Shown here: one piece after another, positions 42,010-54,987 of the stretch | How the letters are laid out: each line of letters starts with the position of its first letter | How positions within the stretch are numbered: the stretch's first letter is position 1 | Assembly (NCBI GenBank): GCA_947095585.1 | Contig: OX352762.1 | Location: 13,619,969 to 13,683,968 of the forward strand | DNA from: Nephrocerus scutellatus | Taxonomy: Eukaryota; Arthropoda; Insecta; Diptera; Pipunculidae | Length of the DNA: 64,000 nt | Direction of reading: 5' to 3' | The notes under the pieces: generated by a model | What the model saw: the letters and a program-made list of their open reading frames with translations, nothing else | Databases searched by the model: none | What the model was told of the DNA's origin: nothing | Position numbers and translations under genes: made by a program

Positions 42010-43070
42010 GATTCGGATATTATTAGTTAGCTTATAACATTGGTCATGGTCAACCTACATAGTCGTGCCATTTATTTGGGATGCCGCATTCTCTCATGAC
42101 TTTATAAAGTTCTACTCTGGCTCTGCTATAATAGGCGGCTTTGTAGTCTATAAAAATATGGTGTAGTGAGTTTTAAAGCTCTAGACATTTTTCCATCACC
42201 TGCCTAAGGGTGTTGATCTGATCAGCTGTTGATTTGCCTGGGATGAAGCCAGGAGAAGGATTTATAGGATAGAATAGAAAGAAGGATAGAGAAGATATAC
42301 GCGGTACTCAACGATCATTGCTGCAGGTTGTGATATCTCCTTTCCTATGTATAAGGCACAGGATGCCTTTTCGCCAGTCTTCTGCCATCGCTTCTTCCTC
42401 CCATACTTGCACTATTAGTTCATGAATTGCTTGTAGTATTGCGAGGCCTCCTGTTTTAATCAGCTCCGCTGGGATACCATCTGATCCAGGGGCCTTATTA
42501 TTTTTGAGCCGATTAACTGCTCTGCAGCCTTCGTGCTAACTTTCATAAGTAGCATAGCGTGGTCTTAGGTCATTGGTGGAGCTTCCAATTCCTCAGTTAG
42601 CTGACCATTAAGCAACTCATGAAATTTCTCCTGCATGACAGCTGTAATGTATGTCATATTCTGATTTTTGTAAGACACCATTCCCCGTCCACCGTATCTC
42701 CTGAATTGCTGTTATGTCATCATTATCTTTGGACAGGGTATCGGCTAGCTGTTGTGCAGCTCGAGCTCTATTCAGTGAGCGTACGTTCCATGAGAAAATT
42801 CTTTAATCGTTTAGCCGTTTTCGTTTCCGTGGTCGTCTTCGTTCATCATAGGCTGATTTTGGGTTCCGTAATATGTTTTTTTACGGGCGAGGTTATTGGC
42901 CTTGCTCCAACCAGATCATTTCGCTTCTCTTATATTGGAGGGAAATTACCAGCGGCTAATACGTGGAGGTTTAATCGCACTTCCTCCAGTCAGAGATAGT
43001 TGCGGCCACATGCATTATTGAAGCATTTTGTGTTATTCGCCCTACTCTGCTGATGGCTGATTGCCGTGGG
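42010..43070 (-). mobile_element. Family B LINE with endonuclease mostly deleted
   Basis: Minus strand. From 43070 it has the same 5' leader as the 18.9- and 28.5-kb copies, then the start of the endonuclease (AIQE.RW block near 42700), then jumps at about 42630 to the linker (NNKAPGSDGIPAELIKTGG near 42480), EEEAMAEDWRKGI, RT fingers (GKSTADQINTLRQVM) and the start of the palm (SLHHIFIDYKAAY). A segment between about 42250 and 42320 is rearranged. It ends near the MTNVIS-like block at 42010, where it abuts a family D fragment. Confidence 0.75.
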
Positions 43071-45139
43071 TAATTTACATGAAAAATTTTAAAGGTTATT
43101 GGTTACAATATAAGCGAGTTAAAACGTCACACAAAACGCAGCTAACTCATATTCATAGCCAGAAAATCCCTACTGGAAATATGGGGTGTCCCAATTGGAA
43201 AAACCTTTAACACATTGATATTAAATAATTTGGAACTTGTAAGTCCACGGCATTAGCTTACAACCATACAAACTGTCGTCAATAAATTAATTTTTTTTGC
43301 TCTTACTCCTCAAAGGAACCTCTGATATAAAATGCGAGTAGTTTATCTGTTGCATAAATTGCCGAACGTCTAATTAACAGAAGAAACCCAATAATCAATA
43401 TTTTTAAAAAAGTCAGTGTATACTCTATTTCCTAACTAAAGTAAAACACAAACACTGTACCTCGCTATCATCTGCCAAAGCCACTCTTTTTGCAAATGGC
43501 ATTTTAATAAAAATATAATTTCATTTTGTGAGACTAAAACAAATATACTTAACGGATATATAACGACGGCATCATTGACAAAGACGATACGATGAGTTGA
43601 GCAAATAGAAGAATTTCAGGTTTGAAAATTTGACCTTTGTGTGAAAGTACATTATAAGTTTGCCAAATGACAAATACGACCTCCAGAGAAGTTGCCGCAA
43701 ATGTTGAAGAGCAAATATCTGGAGCGCGCACACTTCTTGAGTAAATATGGCAAAAAAATTGCCGTATTTCTGGTTCCGTCACACACGATGACGGTGAGCA
43801 ACGTTTACTGTGTGGTAGTTGCGAATAACGATTCTATTTGATAGCGCAAGCCATTTGGTAAGAGCTTTATGTGATGTGAACTTCAAAATGGTTTTGGATG
43901 TGGTTTTTTGTACACAAAACAAATAAAAAAGGCAAATTTGGTTGCGACAGTTCACAGAATTTGGTCAGCTGATAAACTAAGGCATACAAATTATGTGAAG
44001 AACGAGGTCATATGAGCACTAGTAGGAACTTTCCCAACGTACCCTTAGCATTTGTTTGTTGATGTTGGATTTATAAGGTGGGAAATATGGAGATGAACTT
44101 TACCTTCACGAATACCCCAAAAAAAAAAGAAAACGTAATTAATTCCAGCTAAATTTTTAATTAAAATGTCAACAAACCATGAGAGCAATATTAACATTTC
44201 ACCAAATTTTATTGAAAAACCGAAATTTTTTATTTCATTCTTCCCTTAATTTTACCTAAATTATTTGTATGACTCTGCAGAGTGCACTTTATCGTTGCGA
44301 TGGTGTGACAGTTCAGTACGTCCAAGTTAAACACTCGCAAGCATAATGGATAACGTAAGTTATAGTCCCAGCATGACCACACATACTGGTGGACTCTGGA
44401 CAGTCTTTGTGATATGCGGCATCTTCTCTGCTCGTTGTTGTGGCTATATACGAATTTTGTTCAGACTTTTGAACTGGACTGAACTGCACTGCTTTACGGT
44501 GCTTCTGCAATCTACACCATAGCAATGCTATTATAAAAACATGAGGTTGTTATGATAGCGCCGGGCGCGGTTGCGCCACATGTTCATGCCTTCCGTAGTC
44601 ACTAAAAGCTGGGCAATCACCCCCGAAACATCAGCTGCACAGCCACATTTGGAGGAAAGAAAATACCGGGTGGTGAAGCTGAAAATTACGTTATACCCGT
44701 ACATTCGTGGACAATGTTAGACAGGAGTACCTACATTTTTGTCTGTGGGGAAGTAGTTTGTTGCTGTGTCGTTGATTTCATGTGGACAGCTCAAGTTTAT
44801 GGTAAAATCTGTATTATACTCGTCCATGGGAATTTTTTTCTTGTGTTTGTATATTCGGAAGAGCCGTTCAATTTTTTAATTTTAACGAATGGAACTTGGC
44901 CGTTGTTATGGTTCCGCTTCATAAATCATAATTTGTGTTATAAATAGAAACGTGAAATAATAATTTGAAATAAGAAAATATGTAAAACGTTAAGGGTTGT
45001 ACAGACCTTGTGTGCAGACGTAGTTATACACATAGCGAAATATTCTTCCAACTTGTAGGCGATTAATATTAAAATTGGATTTAAGGCTGATGTAAAAAAT
45101 TTCATTTGTGAGTTTTTGTGTTGGTTGGTTTGTGTATTT
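43071..45139. other. No supported gene
   Basis: Several short frames. One of 47 codons (44580-44720) lies in a small GC-rich patch but has no known motif. Otherwise AT-rich unclassified DNA. Confidence 0.45.
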
Positions 45140-46690
45140 GCGGCAACTAAGGTTAGTTTAAGTTAGGTTGGGGTGGCTGTCGGCAGGAAGCCAACCCACT
45201 TAGACCAATAGATGGTCAATTGTGATGCCACATGGATCGAGAGGATTTCTCGCCCTGCTTATTGAACCAGTTAGACCTTACGCTTTAGAGAAAGAGCTGT
45301 GCATGTGCAGAGAAGGTGAAAGATGTTCTCTTCCTTCGAATGAAGCGTAGAAGACTTTTGATGTCAGTGCTTGAGAAATCGTTAAGGTCATTTTAAAAGA
45401 AGGCTCCAAAATGGAGCTTACGCTTTAGAGAAAGAGCTGTGTGCATACGCAGAAAAAGTGAAGGATGGTCTTTTCCTCTTCCTCGTCCATGCAGCTTCTG
45501 AAGAAGTCATTAGAAAATACACCAAACCTTGCTGCATGCTTTCCTTTGAGAAAGTGCCCAGTAATTACACCAATAGTAGCGCTTATGTGTACTCTGTTTA
45601 GAGAAATCCAACACTTGGAGCGTTTCGGATCCAGCTTTGCCCAGATCTATTTTGACGCTACATCAGTATGCCTAGGGAACCATTTTCATGTAGAAGTGGC
45701 AGCGTAGTACCATCGGTACTGCAGTTCCTCAGAATGTTCCTATACTCCGGCACCCATAATACAGGTGAATGTTGAACTGTCCCGCCATCTACCTGAGAGA
45801 CGATCGGTAGTCTAGGGCTACAATTGGGACTGATTCTATGGATCTCAAATCTGCTTGACTATCCGAGATAATGCGGATATCCTTTGTTTGACGTTTCTCT
45901 TCAGCCAAGACAGGACTTCTTTGATCGCCCTTATTTCTACTTGAAAAACACAGAAGACGGAAAGAGATACTTACATTTTGTCTTTTTGAGAAAACACCTC
46001 CGCCTACCCCATCATCAGTTATTGATCCGTCAGTATAAAAACTGATTGATTCGTCTTTCGAGATAGCACCTTCTTCCCAGAGTGATCTGGCGGGGATGGT
46101 GACCTAAAAGTTGTTGTTGAAATGTAGTTGCGGTATAGTGTAGTCTATACCACCCGGTGGAGCCCTGAAGCAACTTTTCTGTTGAAGATGTCGAGTGGTG
46201 TTAGGTTGAACAGTATGTCTAGTGCAGCGGAGGTGGTGGTGCGGAGAGCTCCGAGAGTTCTTATTACCAAAATATAAAGCCAATATGTGATATGGGATTG
46301 AAGGCCCCATTTGCTACCGATGGCTTCTTTACAGGAGAAGAGCGCCACTGTGGCTTTAAATTGACTTGTATATAAGGTTTCCAGCTTAGCTTTCTGTCCA
46401 GAATGAGACCCAGATATTAAGCTTAATCATATATATTTTTTAGTAAAGAGAACAAGTTCTGTTTTATAGGGGTTTACTCAAAGACTACAACGATATGCCC
46501 ATTTAGTTAGCTTGTTAAGAGTTCCTTCAGGGTATTGAGGTTTTTTCCTGAAACGACAATAGCAACGTCATCCGCATAGGCGATCACTCTGCAGCCCTCC
46601 CTTTTCAGGCATATTAGCAGCTCGTTCACCACTAAATTCCAAAGAAGGAGGATAGAACTCCACCTTGCGGCGTTCCTCTACAGACAGATC
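45140..46690 (-). mobile_element. Family D LINE: RT end, RNase H, zinc region
   Basis: Minus strand, many frameshifts. From 46690: ICLKREGCRVIAYADDVAIV (RT palm with YADD), YLGLILDRKLSWKPYIQ, thumb region with ALDILFNLTPLDIFN near 46220, RNase H text (YTATTFQQQL, DSQADLRSIESV), degraded C-terminal knuckle, and the 3' UTR with GATCCATGTGGCATCACAAT. The 3' end reads CCCCAACCTAACTTAAACTAAC on the minus strand. The longest RT-to-tail family D copy here. Dead. Confidence 0.75.
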
Positions 46691-46749
46691 TATTGACAGA
46701 CGAAGCGCCCACTTTTGAACTAAATTTACAAATACAATACAAATACAAT

Positions 46750-47620
46750 AGAAATTCGAAAATGTGTAGCTTCGGAAAATCTTCCAATTTAAGTGACATT
46801 TTCATATAACCGCTTAGTGCCGCTACGAAATCTTTCTTCCATCTTACTATCTAGTTCTCATCCGTAGTTCCAGTCTGTAGGGAACCATCTAAACTATTCA
46901 CGAAGTGCTGTTTCCGTCTTTCTTATGGATTATAAAGAGCTCTACACTCGAACGAATCTCTGAACTTAACCGTAGGTCTGAAGTTGTGCTTGAGGGTAAA
47001 TTGATAAGCATTTAGAGCGCCATGAGTATTGCGGCGGAATTCAAGGAGAGGTGGTATGCAACTTGCTATTTTGGAGCACCGCTGATGTAAGAACGGTAAA
47101 ACAGTGACAGGCGGGACATGTTTCTGCGGTATACAAGCAAATCTATTGACTTCGCAATGTTTTCGTCACCGATAAGATTTAACACACGATTTTGTTTTCT
47201 GTCTAGCAGGTGCGAGGTAGTCTTAGGCGCACCTGACCAGATAATTCATTGTACTCAAGTTTCGGAGGAATAAACGTCTTGTAGATAGTAGCCAGATTAG
47301 AGGGAGTAAAAAGAATTTAACGTGCTTAACATAAGTGGTTGTTTTAGTTTCCCATGCGAAGTAGATTAACGTTCCACAGACTTATATATGAGAAGCTGAA
47401 AGTACTGTCGTCAGCGAAAGAATGATTTGGATTACAAGAGATAGCGACGAGATCATTAATAAAAATAAGAAAGAGTTTGGGGGCAAAACAGAGCCCTGTG
47501 GGACGTCAGCATTTATGTGATGTATTTCGGACTTAAAACGGTCCAAGATAGAATTGATCGGTTTAAATAGTAGATTCTAATCCTATCAGGCAGTTTTTCA
47601 CCGGCTTCATCAACTACTAT
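46750..47620 (-). mobile_element. Family G (Jockey-like) LINE RT fragment
   Basis: The minus strand in several frames gives ALFCPQTLSYFY near 47500 (usual LSPTLFLIFINDLL), YISVERLIYFAWETKTTTY, then IYKTFIPPKLEYNELSGQVR (thumb block), HQRCSKIASCIPPLLEFRRN and HNFRPTVKFRDSFECRAL. This order is that of a Jockey-type RT C-terminal half without RNase H. In-frame stops throughout. It sits directly upstream (on the minus strand) of the family D copy. Confidence 0.6.
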
Positions 47621-50129
47621 TATTATTTTGATTATTGCTATAGCTAGCTACTCCCAAAAATGTTACCTAGCTATGGGTATAGTATATAAGGTTTCCAGCA
47701 CTTGATAATGAAATTTTTCAATCGCTCAGGCGATGACGCTCAGTAAAAGATCACTCATCGCTCGTAGCTTAATGCGTGGCCTTAGTCTTACGGTTACTGT
47801 AGACGCGCCGTTGATTTGGTCTTGATAATACTTCTGCTACCGCCTACTTGTGTCACTTACCTGATCTATGAACAGTAAGCCAAAGCTACTTCTTACCAAA
47901 AGTCAGTTTTAACTTTTAGCTGGCTTTTGAAAAATAAAAGTTAAATAAACTGTCAAACTTGATGTGGTTAGCATCTAAATCCTACATTGAGAGTACCTGT
48001 CTGAGTTGGGGCTTTAACCCTTATTCTGACGGACGAAAGATGAATGACAAATCGTAGTTTGAAGGTTTGAATGTTAGTTTCATGAATATTGGAAGAATCG
48101 GATCGAGGGATCTATAAATTATAATACTCGTATCTTGAAGCAGAAAATCAAGATGGAGTAGTGGAATTTCGTTCTTCAAGCGCTGACATGAAAGGAGTTA
48201 GAGCGTTTTTCTCTTTGTTTTTTTTCTGTTCTTAAATACAGTATTCATTCAACAGCAATATTTAATCCTGAATCCCCTAAAACCTTAGAAGCACCTGTGG
48301 AACCAGTATGTGATGTATAATGTTAAAGTAAACCAAAAAATGTAAAACGCTCTCCTGACACTGTCATTCATTATAATGCTACAAGGAAAAGACAAAATTT
48401 AATTACATTGGAACCGGTGACAACGTAGCTGTGTATCTTTCTTTGAAATGGGTTCGGGTATGTAGAATATGTAAGCTATTGATTTACTTATGGAATCGTT
48501 AAAATTATTTACTTTTCACATGCGCCACACTGAACGCGCAGTACGATAGTGATTCAATGTTTTAAGTGAAATTTTTTTGGTTTTATTTTGATGGCCGAAA
48601 CGACTTGAATGAGTGATAAATTGCCACATCCCGAATGGGAAAAAAAAGCAATAAAACCTTCGGGTGCCTATAAATTACCATTTGTGGCAAAAGGTAACAA
48701 ATAGCAACGCGGTCAAGAAGGGTGCGTACTTCATTTACGTAATAAATACGTAATGAAATAGGAGTACAGAGGCGTCATACTCAATCCAGCAAAATCAACC
48801 CCAGTACACTACACAACACCACACTTATACATGTTTAATAAATTTACTAAGAAATTATTTTAGGTTTACCATTACTATCCTGTGTGAAAAATGGGGTGCA
48901 GTTTGCGGTGAAGTCGATAAAGCTGAATACATATCCTGCATCCTCTGTTGACTGCTTCTGCTAGACGAAAAGCAAGAAACACACAAAACAGGTGCGGCTA
49001 GTCCCCTGAGTATGTTGGGTACATATTAAATGGGTTGCTATTTCCAAAATCTCTTAGGAGCACCGCAAAATAACGCACATGATACTCTATAGTGTGGCTG
49101 TTCTTAGATAAAGCTTGGAATGTTATTATTATTTTCGGCCCTCTCTACTCTTTTGGTGCCAAGAACGAGACTCCTTCATAATTTCAAACACACGAAGTTG
49201 GACATCATCATCAAGCATCCACATACTGGCGTTTGTATTCTGAAGAAACCACAGGAAGACAGGTGAGTTGGTTTAGTTGAAGTACTTCCTTGGTTAATTT
49301 TAATAAAGAACTCAAGCGAAGAACCTCTCTGGTGCGCTTCTGTAAAGACTTTTAATGAAGACTTATGTCCGGCTGAAGTAATAAAAAGTATTTTACGGGC
49401 TTATTAAAGTGATTTATGGTGTCGATATTGGTCCTTTACCTAGCTGCAAACCGTTATTGAATGTAGAATTAATGTGGTGTTGAGCGCACATCTCTAGGAA
49501 GATTTTTACCTGTCCATGATATATGCTAGGTAGGTAAGTTATTTAATATTGAACTAATATATCAAGAAAAGGCTGCTCGTAATGTTATTAGCTTTTAATT
49601 TGTAACTTGAGTGAATTTGTGAAAGGATATTGCAATGTAATCAATTAAGGATCCACATGTTGAACTGCCTGCCCACATATTTCAAAATGTTTAACTATTA
49701 TCATAATTGAAAGTACAAAAGAATGATAATAATTTAGTTTCATTAACAAAAGCCATTAGAAGCCTAGATATATATCCTTCCTCTTAACGGTAGTCTAAGG
49801 TGGGTAAACGAATTTAAATTCATTAAAGCGGAAAGTTTAATTAGTTTTTCCCCTCGATTTGGCAAAAGGACCGTCCCTTAGGCCTAAGGCGTTTTCCACT
49901 TTCCTTTTCCGCCATCTACTTATGATGTTTCTTTTTAAAAGATAATTTAGGTTAAGATACTCATACAAATTTTAACCAGAAAAAGGATAAATTGAAATAA
50001 ATGTTCTCACAAAGCAAGCGAATAAGAAGATGGTTCATCTTTGACCTTTGTTGGATCTAATTTCATTTTGAAATATTCGACTAATTGAAATTTGCAGGAT
50101 ATAAGAAAATCTTGACTACGCGAATAAGT
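47621..50129. other. Long stretch without a recognised gene
   Basis: No frame with a known motif and none above about 60 codons. AT-rich, unclassified. Confidence 0.5.
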
Positions 50130-50230
50130 TTCATCAGTGCAGGCCTCCCAAAAAAAACGCCACACCAGTCCAGATTTCGAGCCAATGTCATCCAGTTTGG
50201 CATCCATAAACCTCTGGGTCGCTCTCTATC
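50130..50230 (-). mobile_element. Family B LINE tail fragment
   Basis: The minus strand reads DAKLDDIGSKSGLVWRFFWE, matching AKLDDIGSKSGPVERFFAGG at 26.3 kb. Only the last block of the family B protein remains. Confidence 0.6.
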
Positions 50231-50349
50231 AGATTACCCTCTTTGTACTTTCAAGAAAGTCTTAAATGCTCGACAGAATGGCCGTATTCTTAAAATTTCG
50301 CGAACTAATCAAGCGAGAATTGCATTCATTTTAATAAATAAACTCAATG

Positions 50350-50985
50350 GAAGTCGATAACGTTTGTATGATCAGCAAATGTATGGATACATTGCAGGTT
50401 GTAGAAAACAAAAGGTCATTGATATATATCAAGAAGAGCGTAGGCAAAAATGATGACCCATAAGAAACGTCAACATTGATCCCATGTGAAGCCATAGACA
50501 TATTTCAATACAAATTTTGCTTTACGGTTCCGTATATTATCCGCGTGCGTAAGTTGAGCTCATGTATCTCATTAATAAGACAATTGTGCCTAATCTATTA
50601 AAAGCCTTAGAAATATCCAACGATATAACGCTTGGTTCACATAGATTTTCAATGCTTCGCTCCATCCATGTAATGAGTAATGAGTTCACCTGAAGAGCGA
50701 TTTTTACGAAATCAATACTGCACATCGGATAAAATAGCATTTGCATCCAGATAGCTTATTAGTCTGAAATTAACGATAGATTCCATTACCTTCGATGGAA
50801 CCGACAACAAAGCAAAAGGGCAGTAGTTAGTAGGTGCAGATTTATCAGCTTATTTCGAAGGGGTTGGATATTAGCCATTTTCCAAATTGATGGAAAAATA
50901 CCAGTCTTAATTGAGAGATGAAACAATTTGCTAAGACTTTTCGCCGATATAGAGCGCATATCATCCGTTATTCCCAGGCAGACGT
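50350..50985 (-). mobile_element. Family G (Jockey-like) LINE RT fragment
   Basis: Minus strand: SLSKLFHLSIKTGIFPSIWK, then NIQP, VMESIVNFRLISYLDANAIL, SDVQY, then VISLDISKAFNRLGTIVL (palm block A), and FLPTLFLIYINDLLF (block B region) near 50440. This is the first half of a Jockey-type RT with frameshifts. On its right it is joined at about 50985 to a family D thumb region. Confidence 0.7.
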
Positions 50986-50989
50986 TCCT

Positions 50990-53690
50990 TTGCAATTTGA
51001 TTAGTGTCCTCTTAGCCATTTTCAGACAAGTTCTTGGCCACCAAACTGCTGCCGCATAGGGGGGAATGGGTCTGATTTTCGTTAACAACTTTTTTCGGAC
51101 CCAGCCCCCATGATATACCAAATGCTCTTTTACATTGAATAAAGACAAACGGAGCTTTTGATATTCTTGATTCTAGGTGAAACTTCGACATCTCTTGCAA
51201 TCAAGAATTACTCCTAGATATTTCACTTCCGTGTAGATTGGCAAAGTGAAACCTTTTAGTACAGGAGGAATAAGACCATCGAATTTACGTTTACAAGTAA
51301 ATCAAACTGCAGTAGTTTTACTCGGATTTACCGAAAGTCCATTTCTGCTACACCAATTATCCAACCGATTCAGAGTAGTCTGTAGATTCATACAGGCGTC
51401 CCTGATGGATTGATTGGATAAAATAAGACATAAATCGTCCGCATAAGCTTGTATGTGTATATCTAATTGACCAACTTCTTCAAGCAAAGAATCTACATGG
51501 AGGCACCATAAAAGTGGCGAACCAACTTGTGGGCATCTGTTGACCACTTCGACCGTAAATTGATCATCCATATTCTCGCCTGTCTGAAGAAGCCGGTGGG
51601 AAAGGATGTAGTGAATCCATCTGGTTAAGGTTGGTTCCACTACATTCCTTTCAGTAGAGTTGCACATCGAGTCAAAGGTAGCGTTGTCAAAAGGTGCCTC
51701 AATATCAATAGACACCCATATTGTGAAGGCTCCGTTCATCACGGTCTTTTTAATCCTGAAAACAAGATCATGAAAAGAAGACGCACAGGACTTACTACGC
51801 TGATAGGCATGTTGATTTACATTTAAGGTATTCGACCTAATATACAGCTCAATCAAGCTTTCAAGACCTTTCAGCACAAATGATGAAAGACTGATTGTTC
51901 TGAAGCTTTTAGCTAGTGAGTAGTCGCTTTTGTCTGGTTTCGGGATAAAAGCTACTCTAACATTTCGTAAACATGTAGGAACATGCCCGAAAGACAAACT
52001 AGATGTATAAATCAGTTTTAGCTCGCCTATTAGTCTATTACCACCATGTTTCAGCATTATTGGGTATATACCATCCAGACCTGGTGCTTTAAAATCCTTG
52101 AAGAACGAAATAGAGAATTCTATTCCCTCCGATTTAGCCACCTTTCCTGCTACAAACCAATCATATCTGTTGACATTTCTTCCATCTTGAGTCAAGTTGA
52201 CACTATTAGTCTCCCTTATCGCTCTGCTGCCTGGGTGACCAGAGGGGTCCGCTGTATCTTACTTAATCGTCTGGTTATTATAAGTCTGATACTTGGATCA
52301 ACTCGGGAGATAAAAATAGGGTTTCCTGTTGAGATAAGAAATAATGAGTATGCTTAATGGCGAAAGCTAGTCAAGCGCGGGGCTTAATCCCTAAACTCCA
52401 CCGACCACGTGCTGCCTGAGTAACTGTAAGTAAGTGTGGACTAAAATGTCATTGACCTCCTGCATAGAGTAAGTAAAAGTGCCATCAGATTTCCTGTGTG
52501 AGTTGAGTTTGGCTCTGTTGTCTTTCTGAAAGATTTTGCAGAGCCTTGCTCTTTCTCTTAGCTCATTTATTTCGGAGCAGAAGTTCCTATAGGACTCAAG
52601 CTTAGCCTTCTTAACTTTTGTCTTATATTCTTTCTGTTTATATATTATATATTTGTTCTGTTTAAGTTCTCCAGTCGCTTTCAAGATCTGTTTTAAAGCT
52701 CTATTTAGAAGCTTCCGTTAGACCTTGAGGATTTTTTGAAGTTTACTTTTCCACCACGGAACAGTTTTTCATTTCCACTCCTTTCTGGCTTGACAGGACT
52801 CAACAAAGCTATTCATTAAGGACTTATACATAATTTGTGCTCTTTCTTGAATTTCAGCTTTGTTTGTGAGCTTCATTTTGCGCCAGATTAGTTTTAGCTT
52901 TAAGAGACTCTTGGAATTTCGTCCAGTCAGTTCATCCTGGATTTTTGCCGGCAGGAATTATGTTAAATTCGGCGCTTAACTGAAAGCCATTATATCGATG
53001 GTCGGACAATGAGATATCTTTCATCACTGTCCATACTTTGATTTCGTTGATCATCTTGTCATTTGACAGGGTTAGATCAATCACTTCTTTCGTCTGACTG
53101 TTCATAAATGTTAGCTCAATGCCAATGTTATTTATTACTTAGTCTGTAGAAAGTATATAGTCCAACAGTTGAAGTCCTCTGTTGTTGCATTTGCATCTGC
53201 TTCCCTAGACGGTATGCTGAGTCGCATCGCATCCAACAATTAGACAATTAGATTCAGAATATCGAACAAGTTCTATCAGTTCCCTTGATGGAGGGGGCTA
53301 ATGGAGTCATATAAGAGATAAACAGATGCCACAATGATTTCTGCCTTTCTCCCATATACCTTTTTTTTTATATAATGTACACACGCTTAATGCTTAGCAT
53401 TGCGTGGACGTTAGGAAATTAGGGAGAGGTAAGGATGAGATGTCTATGCACGCGTGTCTTAAACGACTGCAGATCATACAAAAGCTAACACAGAATCAGG
53501 CAATTCATTCCACATAACTATCTGATAACATATTTTAACTTCGACAAGATCTTGAGAACAGAACTGTCGCTTTGAATTCGCTGAGATAATTTTTGCAATT
53601 ATCAAACAAACCCGAGGACGATTACTGCCTTCATAATAAAAGAGAGTCCCCCAATTAATCGTTCGCAAGCCACAGATACGTCCACGATAT
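50990..53690 (-). mobile_element. Family D-type LINE with endonuclease and RT
   Basis: Minus strand, the longest LINE span here. Endonuclease at 53690-52960: NRPRVCLIIAKIISANSKRQ, SQDLVEVKI, then after an AT-rich interruption (about 53340-53460) LVRYSESNCLIVGCDATQHT, NNRGLQLLDYILSTD and MKDISLSDHRY. Linker at 52684-52391. RT at 52195-51302 in one frame: FKAPGLDGIYPIMLKHGG, RVAFIPKPDKSDYSLAKSFR, WVSIDIEAPFDNATFDSMC, QAYADDLCLILSNQS (YADD intact) and WCSRNGLSVNPSKTT. Thumb at 51200-51020 (PYAAAVWWPRT, LIKLQRNVCLGITDDMR). RNase H is missing. I/LOA/R1-group. Stops and frameshifts elsewhere. Confidence 0.8.
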
Positions 53691-54738
53691 ACTCATGACT
53701 CTTACACAAGGATTATTTGAGGTGATGTTTGCAACTTCGCATGACTGATAGATAGCAGAGCAGTAGCCGATTTGCTATGCTGCAACTGAATATATATATA
53801 TAAAATATACAACAACTAATATAAAATGTTCCATCAACAAGCATTCAAGTCGACTTTAAGTTCTAAGATACCACCTTATCTAGGTCAATAGGACTATTGA
53901 CTAAATAAATAACTAACTATCTAACCATAAATGCAAGAGAAACCAAAAGTATTCGCATCCTTTTTACTGATGGAATTTAATTTTTCAAAACAAAACATTT
54001 ATGTATATATGTATATGCATTTGGCATATTAAATTTTTGTAAGAAAAAGAACCTCTACATGGGTTTACGTGCTATGCATTCTGTTGCGGTATAATTCCTC
54101 CTCTGCATGATACGTTTTCTATTTTTTCAACAGAGGGTGGAAAGAAGAGTATCTACTACAGCGAATTTAGCAACAATCACAACGTAGCGACGCACTGCTT
54201 AGTTCAAACCACGTTTTATATCACTTTTTGAATATATTTTCGAATGTCATCATTAACTAATAAGAACTTGGTAAGCGCTTGCGTTTAGGTTTTTTCCAAA
54301 AAATCAAAAACTCGCATAAGTCGCGTTTAGTCAGGCGATGAAATAATAAAAGAAAATTCCTAGGAATAAGAAGGGTGGATCTCGGTTTCCACCAAAAAAA
54401 AATATAATAGATATCTACTACTCACTGACATCTGCGGAAGGAGCCTAAGTTGAATATATATTTCAATTTTTTTATATGTTATCAAAAGAAACATGGGCAT
54501 GTGGTTCGGTTGTGCTTGCTGGATGCCTTTAATCCATGTAGGCTTATTTCAACACTAATTGGAGCACAACTAATGACATATGTTTAAAAGTTGGTTATTG
54601 ATGGCATAAAACATCTCTATCATCTTCTGCTATGCACATATCATTACTATTAAACTGTCAAAAATAAAGGTCTTAATTGACACATTAATTAAATGAGGAC
54701 CAGTACCACCAGCTGTGATATCAACTCACCCAATCTTG
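53691..54738. other. No recognisable gene
   Basis: AT-rich, with a TA run near 53800. No motif. Confidence 0.5.
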
Positions 54739-54987
54739 ATGACCATCGAAAATGTGTTGAAACATCTAGAAGCGGAAACAATAGCCATTGCAAATGGGCA
54801 TTCAGATGCACTCGACCATGAAGTGGATTTTTTGTACAGTTTTTGTACCCACGAAAAAAAATCGCCGAAATTTATTGTTTTATCGAAATTCATAAATTCT
54901 AAAGGGAACATATCAGAAGGTTCTACAATGCCTACTTTCCCAGTTTATGTTGTCGACAATGACAACGACATGAGTGTTGATAGCTAG
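54739..54987 (+). CDS. Hypothetical ORF, possible terminal exon
   Basis: 82 codons from the first ATG, with the frame open upstream to at least 54715. The product is acidic and of normal complexity (MTIENVLKHLEAETIAIANG, then VDFLYSFCTHEKK, ending NDNDMSVDS) and matches nothing I recognise. Two AATAAA signals follow the stop within about 35 bases, as at a gene 3' end. It could be a last exon, a retrocopy fragment or a transposase tail. Weak. Confidence 0.25.
   Translation: MTIENVLKHLEAETIAIANGHSDALDHEVDFLYSFCTHEKKSPKFIVLSKFINSKGNISEGSTMPTFPVYVVDNDNDMSVDS

Noticed and set aside
44580..44720. A 47-codon frame in a GC-rich patch as a small gene
   Set aside because: Too short, with no motif and no sign of splicing or polyadenylation.
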